From Psococerastis gibbosa (Eukaryota > Arthropoda > Insecta > Psocodea > Psocidae), in NCBI GenBank assembly GCA_963971405.1, contig OZ020489.1, positions 1 through 64,000 of the forward strand: a stretch of 64,000 bases of DNA, given 5' to 3'. Positions within the stretch are counted from its first letter, which is position 1. Each line of letters opens with the position of its first letter. The notes below the pieces were generated by a model, which ran no database searches, was not told where the DNA came from, and saw nothing but the letters and a program-made list of their open reading frames with translations. Made by a program: the position numbers and the translations under genes. Positions 1 through 11,719 of the stretch are shown piece after piece.

Positions 1-582
1 GCTATTTTTCGTATTCTTGTCGAATGAATTTTTTGTAGCTACATTTACACCGATGAACACGCAGGAGCAAGTGGCCAATGTTAAGTACAATACAGTGAGC
101 CTAAATAAGCAAAATTAAGACACCTTTGTCTTTTTAAGACCTTTAAAAAAAATAAAATAATTAAATAGCTATTTTTCTTATTCTTGTCGAATGAATTTTT
201 TTAGCTACATTTACACCGACGAACACGCAAGAACAATTGCTTAATGTTGAGTACAATACAATGAGCCAAAGTAAGCAACACTAAGACACCCTTATCATAT
301 CAAGACCTTTAAAAGAATAAAATAAGTAAATAGCTATTTTTTTTATTCTTGTCGAATGAATTTTTTTAGCAACATTTAAACCGATGAACACGCAGGAGCA
401 ATTTCTCAATGTTAATTACAATACAATGAGCCAAAATAAGCCAATTTAAGACACCCTTGTCATATCAAGACCTTTAAAAAAAATAAAATAAATAAATAGC
501 TATTTTTCGTATTCATGTCGAATGAATTTTTTGTAGCTACATTTACACCGACGAACACGCAGGAGCAATTGCTCAATGTTAA
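1..582 (-). repeat. Reversed arm of the satellite array (about 3.5 monomers)
   Basis: Monomer starts, read as gctattttt, fall at 1, 168, 333 and 499, giving units of 167, 165 and 166 bp. All are reverse complement to the rest of the window. The arm carries rare variants that recur together at 3798-4381 in direct orientation: a gacatgaata substitution, ttgagaaattg, an interrupted T-run (ttattctttt), tgttgcttac, ctcaacatt and ttcgtcgg. Position 582 corresponds to 3798 and position 1 to 4381, with only small length differences in the A/T runs. No gene is present. The arm continues past the left edge of the window, so its full length is unknown. Confidence 0.95.
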
Positions 583-593
583 ACTTAAACTCA
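583..593. other. Orientation-switch breakpoint with linker
   Basis: The reversed satellite matches consensus up to gctcaatgttaa (ending 582) and the direct satellite resumes at cttaaattggc (594). The 11 bases between them fit neither orientation. The heptamer acttaaa occurs at 583-589 and again at 593-599, a short direct repeat straddling the breakpoint. From here ttaacattgagcaattgctc (629 on) pairs with the reversed arm ending at 582, so the region is an inverted repeat with a loop of about 46 bases. It could be a real inversion scar or a fold-back artefact of sequencing or assembly. Confidence 0.85.
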
Positions 594-3500
594 CTTAAAT
601 TGGCTTATTTTGGCTCATTGTATTGTAATTAACATTGAGCAATTGCTCCTGCGTGTTCATCGGTTTAAATGTTGCTAATAAAAATTCATTCGACAAGAAT
701 AAAAAAAATAGCTATTTACTTATTTTATTTTTTTAAGGGTCTTGATATGATAAGGGTGTCTTAATTTTGCTAATTTTGGCTCATTGTATTGTACTTAACA
801 TTAAGCAATTGCTCCTGCGTGTTCATCGGTGTAAATGTAGCTAAAAAAAATTCATTCGACAAGAATAAGAAAAATAGCTATTTACTTATTTTATTTTTTT
901 TAAAGGTCTTGAAAAGATATAGGTGTCTTAGTTTTGCTTATTTAGGCTCACTGTATTGTACTTAACATTGGCCACTTGCTCGTGCGTGTTCATCGGTGTA
1001 AATGTAGCTACAAAAAATTCAATCGACAAGAATACGAAAAATAGCTATTTACTTATTTTATTTTTTTTAAAGGTTTTAAAAAGATATAGGTGTCTTAATT
1101 TTGCTTATTTAGGCTCACTGTATTGTACTTAACATTGGCCACTTGCTCGTGCGTGTTCATCGGTGTAAACGTAGCTACAAAAAATTCATTCGACAAGAAT
1201 ACGAAAAATAGCTATATACTTATTTTATTTTTTTTAAAGGTCTTGATATGACAGGGGTGTCTTAAATTGGCTTATTTTGGCTCATTGTATTGTACTTGAC
1301 ATTAAGCAATTGCTCGTGCGTGTTCATCGGTTTAAATGTTGCTAAAAAAAATTCATTCGACAAGAATAAAAAAAATAGCTATTTACTTATTTTATTTTTT
1401 TAAGGGTCTTGATATGATAAGGGTGTCTTAATTTTGCTTATTTTGGCTCAAAGTATTGTACGTAACATTAAGCAATTGCTCCTGCGTGTTCATCGGTGTA
1501 AATGTAGCTAAAAAAAATTCATTCGACAAGAATAAGAAAAATAGCTATTTAATTATTTTATTTTTTTTTAAGGTCTTAAAAAGACAAAGGTGTCTTAATT
1601 TTGCTTATTTAGGCTCACTGTATTGTACTTAACATTGGCCACTTGCTCCTGCGTGTTCATCGGTGTAAATGTAGCTACAAAAAATTCATTCGACAAGAAT
1701 ACGAAAAATAGCTATATAATTATTTTTTTTTTTTTAAAGGTCTTGATATGACAGGGGTGTCTTAAATTGGCTTATTTTGGCTCACTGTATTGTAATTAAC
1801 ATTGAGCAATTGCTCCTGCGTGTTCATCGGTTTAAATGTTGCTAATAAAAATTCATTCGACAAGAATAAAAAAAATAGCTATTTACTTATTTTATTTTTT
1901 TAAGGGTCTTGATATGATAAGGGTGTCTTAATTTTGCTTATTTTGGCTCATTGTATTGTACTTAACATTAAGCAATTGCTCCTGCGTGTTCATCGGTGTA
2001 AATGTAGCTAAAAAAAATTCATTCGACAAGAATAAGAAAAATAGCTATTTACTTATTTTATTTTTTTTAAAGGTCTTGAAAAGATATAGGTGTCTTAGTT
2101 TTGCTTATTTAGGCTCACTGTATTGTACTTAACATTGGCCACTTGCTCGTGCGTGTTCATCGGTGTAAATGTAGCTACAAAAAATTCAATCGACAAGAAT
2201 ACGAAAAATAGCTATTTACTTATTTTATTTTTTTTAAAGGTTTTAAAAAGATATAGGTGTCTTAATTTTGCTTATTTAGGCTCACTGTATTGTACTTAAC
2301 ATTGGCCGCTTGCTCGTGCGTGTTCATCGGTGTAAATGTAGCTACAAAAAATTCATTCGACAAGAATACGAAAAATAGCTATATACTTATTTTATTTTTT
2401 TTAAAGGTCTTGATATGACAGGGGTGTCTTAAATTGGCTTATTTTGGCTCATTGTATTGTAATTAACATGGAGCAATTGCTCGTGCGTGTTCATCGGTTT
2501 AAATGTTGCTAAAAAAAATTCATTCGACAAGAATAAAAAAAATAGCTATTTACTTATTTTATTTTTTTAAGGGTCTTGATATGATAAGGGTGTCTTAATT
2601 TTGCTTATTTTGGCTCAATGTATTGTACTTAACATTAAGCAATTGCTCCTGCGTGTTCATCGGTGTAAATGTAGCTAAAAAAAATTCATTCGACAAGAAT
2701 AAGAAAAATAGCTATTTACTTATTTTATTTTTTTTAAAGGTCTTGAAAAGATATAGGTGTCTTAGTTTTGCTTATTTAGGCTCACTGTATTGTACTTAAC
2801 ATTGGCCACTTGCTCGTGCGTGTTCATCGGTGTAAATGTAGCTACAAAAAATTCAATCGACAAGAATACGAAAAATAGCTATTTACTTATTTTATTTTTT
2901 TTAAAGGTCTTGATATGACATGGGTGTCTTAATTTGGCTTGTTTTGGCTCAATGTATTGTAATTAACATTGAGCAATTGTTCCTGCGTGTTCATCAGTGT
3001 AAATGTAGCTAAAAAAAAATTCATTCGACAAGAACAAGAAAAATAGCTATTTACTTATTTTATTTTTTTAAAGGTTTTTAAAAGATATAGGTGTCTTAAT
3101 TTTGCTTATTTTGGCTCATTGTATTGTACTTGACATTAAGCAATTGCTCCTGCGTGTTCATCGGTTTAAATGTTGCTAAAAAAAATTCATTCGACAAGAA
3201 TAAAAAAAATAGCTATTTACTTATTTTATTTTTTTTAAAGGTCTTGATATGATAAGGGTGTCTTAATTTTGCTAATTTTGGCTCATTGTATTGTACTAAA
3301 CATTGAGCAATTGCTTCTTTGTGTTCATCAGTGTAAATGTAGCTAAAAAAAATTCATTCGACAAGAATAAGAAAAATAGCTATTTACTTATTTTATTTTT
3401 TTTAAAGGTTTTAAAAAGATATAGGTGTCTTAATTTTGCTTTTTTTGGCTCAGTGTATTGCACTTAACATTGAGCAATTGTTCCTGCGAGTTTATCGGTG

Positions 3501-3797
3501 TAAATGTACCTAAAAAAAATTCATTCGACAAGAATAAGAAAAATAGCTATTTACTTATTTTATTTTTTTTAAAGGTCTTTAAAAGATATAGGTGTCTTAA
3601 TTTTGCTTATTTAGGCTCACTGTATTGTACTTAACATTGGCCACTTGCTCCTGCGTGTTCATCGGTGTAAATGTAGCTACAAAAAATTCATTCGACAAGA
3701 ATAAAAAAAATAACTATTTACTTATTTTATTTTTTTTAAAGGTCTTGATATGACACGGGTGTCTTAATTTGGCTTATTTTGGCTCATTGTATTGTAA
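594..3797 (+). repeat. Satellite region right of the inversion, irregular block order
   Basis: About 19 monomers. It holds S1-like units with gctaataaaaa (671 and 1841) and repeated ggccacttgctcg units. The stretch from about 2900 to 3680 matches about 24600-25370 in subtype order and private variants (cttctttgtg at 3314 and 24997, offset 21683 bp, 130 monomers). Nothing other than satellite is seen. Confidence 0.85.
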
Positions 3798-4381
3798 TTA
3801 ACATTGAGCAATTGCTCCTGCGTGTTCGTCGGTGTAAATGTAGCTACAAAAAATTCATTCGACATGAATACGAAAAATAGCTATTTATTTATTTTATTTT
3901 TTTTAAAGGTCTTGATATGACAAGGGTGTCTTAAATTGGCTTATTTTGGCTCATTGTATTGTAATTAACATTGAGAAATTGCTCCTGCGTGTTCATCGGT
4001 TTAAATGTTGCTAAAAAAAATTCATTCGACAAGAATAAAAAAAATAGCTATTTACTTATTTTATTCTTTTAAAGGTCTTGATATGATAAGGGTGTCTTAG
4101 TGTTGCTTACTTTGGCTCATTGTATTGTACTCAACATTAAGCAATTGTTCTTGCGTGTTCGTCGGTGTAAATGTAGCTAAAAAAAATTCATTCGACAAGA
4201 ATAAGAAAAATAGCTATTTAATTATTTTATTTTTTTTAAAGGTCTTAAAAAGACAAAGGTGTCTTAATTTTGCTTATTTAGGCTCACTGTATTGTACTTA
4301 ACATTGGCCACTTGCTCCTGCGTGTTCATCGGTGTAAATGTAGCTACAAAAAATTCATTCGACAAGAATACGAAAAATAGC
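3798..4381 (+). repeat. Direct-orientation counterpart of the reversed arm 1-582
   Basis: Read in reverse complement, 582 to 1 follows this segment almost base for base, including the private gacatgaata near 3864, ttcgtcgg near 3825 and ctcaacatt near 4130. Other copies of this block (5401 on and 9737 on) lack the gacatgaata variant in their first monomer, so this copy is the closest relative of the arm within the window. Confidence 0.85.
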
Positions 4382-6945
4382 TATATAATTATTTTTTTTT
4401 TTTTAAAGGTCTTGATATGACAGGGGTGTCTTAAATTGGCTTATTTTGGCTCATTGTATTGTAATTAACATTGAGCAATTGCTCCTGCGTGTTCATCGGT
4501 TTAAATGTTGCTAATAAAAATTCATTCGACAAGAATAAAAAAAATAGCTATTTACTTATTTTATTTTTTTAAGGGTCTTGATATGATAAGGGTGTCTTAA
4601 TTTTGCTTATTTTGGCTCATTGTATTGTACTTAACATTAAGCAATTGCTCCTGCGTGTTCATCGGTGTAAATGTAGCTAAAAAAAATTCATTCGACAAGA
4701 ATAAGAAAAATAGCTATTTACTTATTTTATTTTTTTTAAAGGTCTTGAAAAGATATAGGTGTCTTAGTTTTGCTTATTTAGGCTCACTGTATTGTACTTA
4801 ACATTGGCCACTTGCTCGTGCGTGTTCATCGGTGTAAATGTAGCTACAAAAAATTCAATCGACAAGAATACGAAAAATAGCTATTTACTTATTTTATTTT
4901 TTTTAAAGGTTTTAAAAAGATATAGGTGTCTTAATTTTGCTTATTTAGGCTCACTGTATTGTACTTAACATTGGCCGCTTGCTCGTGCGTGTTCATCGGT
5001 GTAAATGTAGCTACAAAAAATTCATTCGACAAGAATAAGAAAAATAGCTATTTACTTATTTTATTTTTTTAAAGGTTTTAAAAAGATATAGGTGTCTTAA
5101 TTTTGCTTATTTTGGCTCATTGTATTGTACTTGACATTAAGCAATTGCTACTGCGTGTTCATCGGTTTAAATGTTGCTAAAAAAAATTCATTCGACAAGA
5201 ATAAAAAAAATAGCTATTTACTTATTTTATTTTTTTTAAAGGTCTTGATATGATAAGGGTGTCTTAATTTTGCTTATTTTGGCTCATTGTATTGTACTTA
5301 ACATTGGCCACTTGCTCGTGCGTGTTCATCGGTGTAAATGTAGCTACAAAAAATTCATTCGACAAGAATACGAAAAATAGCTATATACTTATTTTTTTTT
5401 TTTTAAAGGTCTTGATATGACAAGGGTGTCTTAAATTGGCTTATTTTGGCTCATTGTATTGTAATTAACATTGAGAAATTGCTCCTGCGTGTTCATCGGT
5501 TTAAATGTTGCTAAAAAAAATTCATTCGACAAGAATAAAAAAAATAGCTATTTACTTATTTTATTCTTTTAAAGGTCTTGATATGATAAGGGTGTCTTAG
5601 TGTTGCTTACTTTGGCTCATTGTATTGTACTCAACATTAAGCAATTGTTCTTGCGTGTTCGTCGGTGTAAATGTAGCTAAAAAAAATTCATTCGACAAGA
5701 ATAAGAAAAATAGCTATTTAATTATTTTATTTTTTTTAAAGGTCTTAAAAAGACAAAGGTGTCTTAATTTTGCTTATTTAGGCTCACTCTATTGTACTTA
5801 ACATTGGCCACTTGCTCCTGCGTGTTCATCGGTGTAAATGTAGCTACAAAAAATTCATTCGACAAGAATACGAAAAATAGCTATATAATTATTTTTTTTT
5901 TTTTAAAGGTCTTGATATGACAGGGGTGTCTTAAATTGGCTTATTTTGGCTCATTGTATTGTAATTAACATTGAGCAATTGCTCCTGCGTGTTCATCGGT
6001 TTAAATGTTGCTAATAAAAATTCATTCGACAAGAATAAAAAAAATAGCTATTTACTTATTTTATTTTTTTAAGGGTCTTGATATGATAAGGGTGTCTTAA
6101 TTTTGCTTATTTTGGCTCATTGTATTGTACTTAACATTAAGCAATTGCTCCTGCGTGTTCATCGGTGTAAATGTAGCTAAAAAAAATTCATTCGACAAGA
6201 ATAAGAAAAATAGCTATTTACTTATTTTATTTTTTTTAAAGGTCTTGAAAAGATATAGGTGTCTTAGTTTTGCTTATTTAGGCTCACTGTATTGTACTTA
6301 ACATTGGCCACTTGCTCGTGCGTGTTCATCGGTGTAAATGTAGCTACAAAAAATTCAATCGACAAGAATACGAAAAATAGCTATTTACTTATTTTATTTT
6401 TTTTAAAGGTTTTAAAAAGATATAGGTGTCTTAATTTTGCTTATTTAGGCTCACTGTATTGTACTTAACATTGGCCGCTTGCTCGTGCGTGTTCATCGGT
6501 GTAAATGTAGCTACAAAAAATTCATTCGACAAGAATACGAAAAATAGCTATATACTTATTTTATTTTTTTTAAAGGTCTTGATATGACAGGGGTGTCTTA
6601 AATTGGCTTATTTTGGCTCATTGTATTGTAATTAACATGGAGCAATTGCTCGTGCGTGTTCATCGGTTTAAATGTTGCTAAAAAAAATTCATTCGACAAG
6701 AATAAAAAAAATAGCTATTTACTTATTTTATTTTTTTTAAAGGTCTTGAAAAGATATAGGTGTCTTAGTTTTGCTTATTTAGGCTCACTGTATTGTACTT
6801 AACATTGGCCACTTGCTCGTGCGTGTTCATCGGTGTAAATGTAGCTACAAAAAATTCAATCGACAAGAATACGAAAAATAGCTATTTACTTATTTTATTT
6901 TTTTTAAAGGTTTTAAAAAGATATAGGTGTCTTAATTTTGCTTAT
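4176..6945 (+). repeat. Higher-order block, copied at 8512-11281
   Basis: This 2.77-kb block recurs at an offset of 4336 bp (26 monomers). Shared private variants include ttgctactgcg (5148 and 9484), ggccgcttgctcg and interrupted T-runs. Within it, 3901-5037 and 5401-6537 are near-identical at exactly 1500 bp (9 monomers); I see one difference, ggctcactct against ggctcactgt near 5789. Confidence 0.85.
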
Positions 6946-7715
6946 TTAGGCTCACTGTATTGTACTTAACATTGGCCGCTTGCTCGTGCGTGTTCATCGG
7001 TGTAAATGTAGCTACAAAAAATTCATTCGACAAGAATACGAAAAATAGCTATATACTTATTTTATTTTTTTTAAAGGTCTTGATATGACAGGGGTGTCTT
7101 AAATTGGCTTATTTTGGCTCATTGTATTGTAATTAACATGGAGCAATTGCTCGTGCGTGTTCATCGGTTTAAATGTTGCTAAAAAAAATTCATTCGACAA
7201 GAATAAAAAAAATAGCTATTTACTTATTTTATTTTTTTTAAAGGTCTTGAAAAGATATAGGTGTCTTAGTTTTGCTTATTTAGGCTCACTGTATTGTACT
7301 TAACATTGGCCACTTGCTCGTGCGTGTTCATCGGTGTAAATGTAGCTACAAAAAATTCAATCGACAAGAATACGAAAAATAGCTATTTACTTATTTTATT
7401 TTTTTTAAAGGTTTTAAAAAGATATAGGTGTCTTAATTTTGCTTATTTAGGCTCACTGTATTGTACTTAACATTGGCCGCTTGCTCGTGCGTGTTCATCG
7501 GTGTAAATGTAGCTACAAAAAATTCATTCGACAAGAATACGAAAAATAGCTATATACTTATTTTATTTTTTTTAAAGGTCTTGATATGACAGGGGTGTCT
7601 AAAATTGGCTTATTTTGGCTCATTGTATTGTAATTAACATGGAGCAATTGCTCGTGCGTGTTCATCGGTTTAAATGTTGCTAAAAAAAATTCATTCGACA
7701 AGAATAAAAAAAATA
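6213..7715 (+). repeat. Three tandem copies of a 501-bp trimer
   Basis: Copies span 6213-6713, 6714-7214 and 7215-7715. Each is S3, then an S3-like unit with ggccgcttgctcg, then an S1-like unit with aacatggagc. The aacatgg marker lies at 6631, 7132 and 7633 within attaacatgg, exactly 501 bp apart. The third copy has a private gtgtctaaaattgg near 7597. This is a simple local higher-order repeat. Confidence 0.9.
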
Positions 7716-8511
7716 GCTATTTACTTATTTTATTTTTTTAAGGGTCTTGATATGATATGGGTGTCTTAATTTTGCTTATTTTGGCTCAATGTATTGTACT
7801 TAACATTAAGCAATTGCTCCTGCGTGTTCATCGGTGTAAATGTAGCTAAAAAAAATTCATTCGACAAGAATAAGAAAAATAGCTATTTACTTATTTTATT
7901 TTTTTTAAAGGTCTTGAAAAGATATAGGTGTCTTAGTTTTGCTTATTTAGGCTCACTGTATTGTACTTAACATTGGCCAATTGCTCGTGCGTGTTCATCG
8001 TATAAATGTAGCTAAAAAAAAATTCATTCGACAAGAACAAGAAAAATAGCTATTTACTTATTTTATTTTTTTAAAGGTTTTTAAAAGATATAGGTGTCTT
8101 AATTTTGCTTATTTTGGCTCATTGTATTGTACTTGACATTGAGCAATTGCTCCTGCGTGTTCATCAGTGTAAATGTTGCTAAAAAAAATTCATTCGACAA
8201 GAATAAAAATAATAGCTATTTACTTATTTTATTTTTTTTGAAGGTCTTGATATGATAAGGGTGTCTTAAATTGGCTTATTTTGGCTCATTGTATTGTAAT
8301 TAACATTGAGAAATTGCTCCTGCGTGTTCATCGGTTTAAATGTTGCTAAAAAAAATTCATTCGACAAGAATAAAAAAAATAGCTATTTACTTATTTTATT
8401 TTTTTTAAAGGTCTTGAAAAGATATAGGTGTCTTAGTTTTGCTTATTTAGGCTCACTGTATTGTACTTAACATTGGCCACTTGCTCGTGCGTGTTCATCG
8501 TATAAATGTAG

Positions 8512-11281
8512 CTAAAAAAAAATTCATTCGACAAGAATAAGAAAAATAGCTATTTAATTATTTTATTTTTTTTAAAGGTCTTAAAAAGACAAAGGTGTCT
8601 TAATTTTGCTTATTTAGGCTCACTGTATTGTACTTAACATTGGCCACTTGCTCCTGCGTGTTCATCGGTGTAAATGTAGCTACAAAAAATTCATTCGACA
8701 AGAATACGAAAAATAGCTATATAATTATTATTTTTTTTTTAAAGGTCTTGATATGACAGGGGTGTCTTAAATTGGCTTATTTTGGCTCATTGTATTGTAA
8801 TTAACATTGAGCAATTGCTCCTGCGTGTTCATCGGTTTAAATGTTGCTAATAAAAATTCATTCGACAAGAATAAAAAAAATAGCTATTTACTTATTTTAT
8901 TTTTTTAAGGGTCTTGATATGATAAGGGTGTCTTAATTTTGCTTATTTTGGCTCATTGTATTGTACTTAACATTAAGCAATTGCTCCTGCGTGTTCATCG
9001 GTGTAAATGTAGCTAAAAAAAATTCATTCGACAAGAATAAGAAAAATAGCTATTTACTTATTTTATTTTTTTTAAAGGTCTTGAAAAGATATAGGTGTCT
9101 TAGTTTTGCTTATTTAGAATCACTGTATTGTACTTAACATTGGCCACTTGCTCGTGCGTGTTCATCGGTGTAAATGTAGCTACAAAAAATTCAATCGACA
9201 AGAATACGAAAAATAGCTATTTACTTATTTTATTTTTTTTAAAGGTTTTAAAAAGATATAGGTGTCTTAATTTTGCTTATTTAGGCTCACTGTATTGTAC
9301 TTAACATTGGCCGCTTGCTCGTGCGTGTTCATCGGTGTAAATGTAGCTACAAAAAATTCATTCGACAAGAATAAGAAAAATAGCTATTTACTTATTTTAT
9401 TTTTTTAAAGGTTTTAAAAAGATATAGGTGTCTTAATTTTGCTTATTTTGGCTCATTGTATTGTACTTGACATTAAGCAATTGCTACTGCGTGTTCATCG
9501 GTTTAAATGTTGCTAAAAAAAATTCATTCGACAAGAATAAAAAAAATAGCTATTTACTTATTTTATTTTTTTTAAAGGTCTTGATATGATAAGGGTGTCT
9601 TAATTTTGCTTATTTTGGCTCATTGTATTGTACTTAACATTGGCCACTTGCTCGTGCGTGTTCATCGGTGTAAATGTAGCTACAAAAAATTCATTCGACA
9701 AGAATACGAAAAATAGCTATATACTTATTTTTTTTTTTTTAAAGGTCTTGATATGACAAGGGTGTCTTAAATTGGCTTATTTTGGCTCATTGTATTGTAA
9801 TTAACATTGAGAAATTGCTCCTGCGTGTTCATCGGTTTAAATGTTGCTAAAAAAAATTCATTCGACAAGAATAAAAAAAATAGCTATTTACTTATTTTAT
9901 TCTTTTAAAGGTCTTGATATGATAAGGGTGTCTTAGTGTTGCTTACTTTGGCTCATTGTATTGTACTCAACATTAAGCAATTGTTCTTGCGTGTTCGTCG
10001 GTGTAAATGTAGCTAAAAAAAATTCATTCGACAAGAATAAGAAAAATAGCTATTTAATTATTTTATTTTTTTTAAAGGTCTTAAAAAGACAAAGGTGTCT
10101 TAATTTTGCTTATTTAGGCTCACTGTATTGTACTTAACATTGGCCACTTGCTCCTGCGTGTTCATCGGTGTAAATGTAGCTACAAAAAATTCATTCGACA
10201 AGAATACGAAAAATAGCTATATAATTATTTTTTTTTTTTTAAAGGTCTTGATATGACAGGGGTGTCTTAAATTGGCTTATTTTGGCTCATTGTATTGTAA
10301 TTAACATTGAGCAATTGCTCCTGCGTGTTCATCGGTTTAAATGTTGCTAATAAAAATTCATTCGACAAGAATAAAAAAAATAGCTATTTACTTATTTTAT
10401 TTTTTTAAGGGTCTTGATATGATAAGGGTGTCTTAATTTTGCTTATTTTGGCTCATTGTATTGTACTTAACATTAAGCAATTGCTCCTGCGTGTTCATCG
10501 GTGTAAATGTAGCTAAAAAAAATTCATTCGACAAGAATAAGAAAAATAGCTATTTACTTATTTTATTTTTTTTAAAGGTCTTGAAAAGATATAGGTGTCT
10601 TAGTTTTGCTTATTTAGGCTCACTGTATTGTACTTAACATTGGCCACTTGCTCGTGCGTGTTCATCGGTGTAAATGTAGCTACAAAAAATTCAATCGACA
10701 AGAATACGAAAAATAGCTATTTACTTATTTTATTTTTTTTAAAGGTTTTAAAAAGATATAGGTGTCTTAATTTTGCTTATTTAGGCTCACTGTATTGTAC
10801 TTAACATTGGCCGCTTGCTCGTGCGTGTTCATCGGTGTAAATGTAGCTACAAAAAATTCATTCGACAAGAATACGAAAAATAGCTATATACTTATTTTAT
10901 TTTTTTTAAAGGTCTTGATATGACAGGGGTGTCTTAAATTGGCTTATTTTGGCTCATTGTATTGTAATTAACATGGAGCAATTGCTCGTGCGTGTTCATC
11001 GGTTTAAATGTTGCTAAAAAAAATTCATTCGACAAGAATAAAAAAAATAGCTATTTACTTATTTTATTTTTTTTAAAGGTCTTGAAAAGATATAGGTGTC
11101 TTAGTTTTGCTTATTTAGGCTCACTGTATTGTACTTAACATTGGCCACTTGCTCGTGCGTGTTCATCGGTGTAAATGTAGCTACAAAAAATTCAATCGAC
11201 AAGAATACGAAAAATAGCTATTTACTTATTTTATTTTTTTTAAAGGTTTTAAAAAGATATAGGTGTCTTAATTTTGCTTAT
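8512..11281 (+). repeat. Second copy of the 4176-6945 block
   Basis: It matches the first copy at +4336 bp. Private differences include tttagaatcactg near 9117 and an interrupted T-run near 8729. The match ends where gcttattttgg replaces gcttatttagg (11283 against 6947). All of it is satellite. Confidence 0.82.
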
Positions 11282-11719
11282 TTTGGCTCATTGTATTGTA
11301 CTTGACATTAAGCAATTGCTCCTGCGTGTTCATCGGTTTAAATGTTGCTAAAAAAAATTCATTCGACAAGAATAAAAAAATAGCTATTTACTTATTTTAT
11401 TTTTTTTAAAGGTCTTGATATGTTAAGGGTGTCTTAATTTTGCTTATTTTGGCTCATTGTATTCTACTTAACATTGAGCAATTGCTTCTGCGTGTTCATC
11501 GGTGTAAATGTAGCTAAAAAAAATTCATTCGACAAGAATAAGGAAAATAGCTATTTACTTATTATATTTTTTTTAAAGGTCTTGAAAAGATATAGGTGTC
11601 TTAGTTTTGCTTATTTAGGCTCACTGTATTGTACTTAACATTGGCCACTTGCTCGTGCGTGTTCATCGGTGTAAATGTAGCTACAAAAAATTCAATCGAC
11701 AAGAATACGAAAAATAGCT

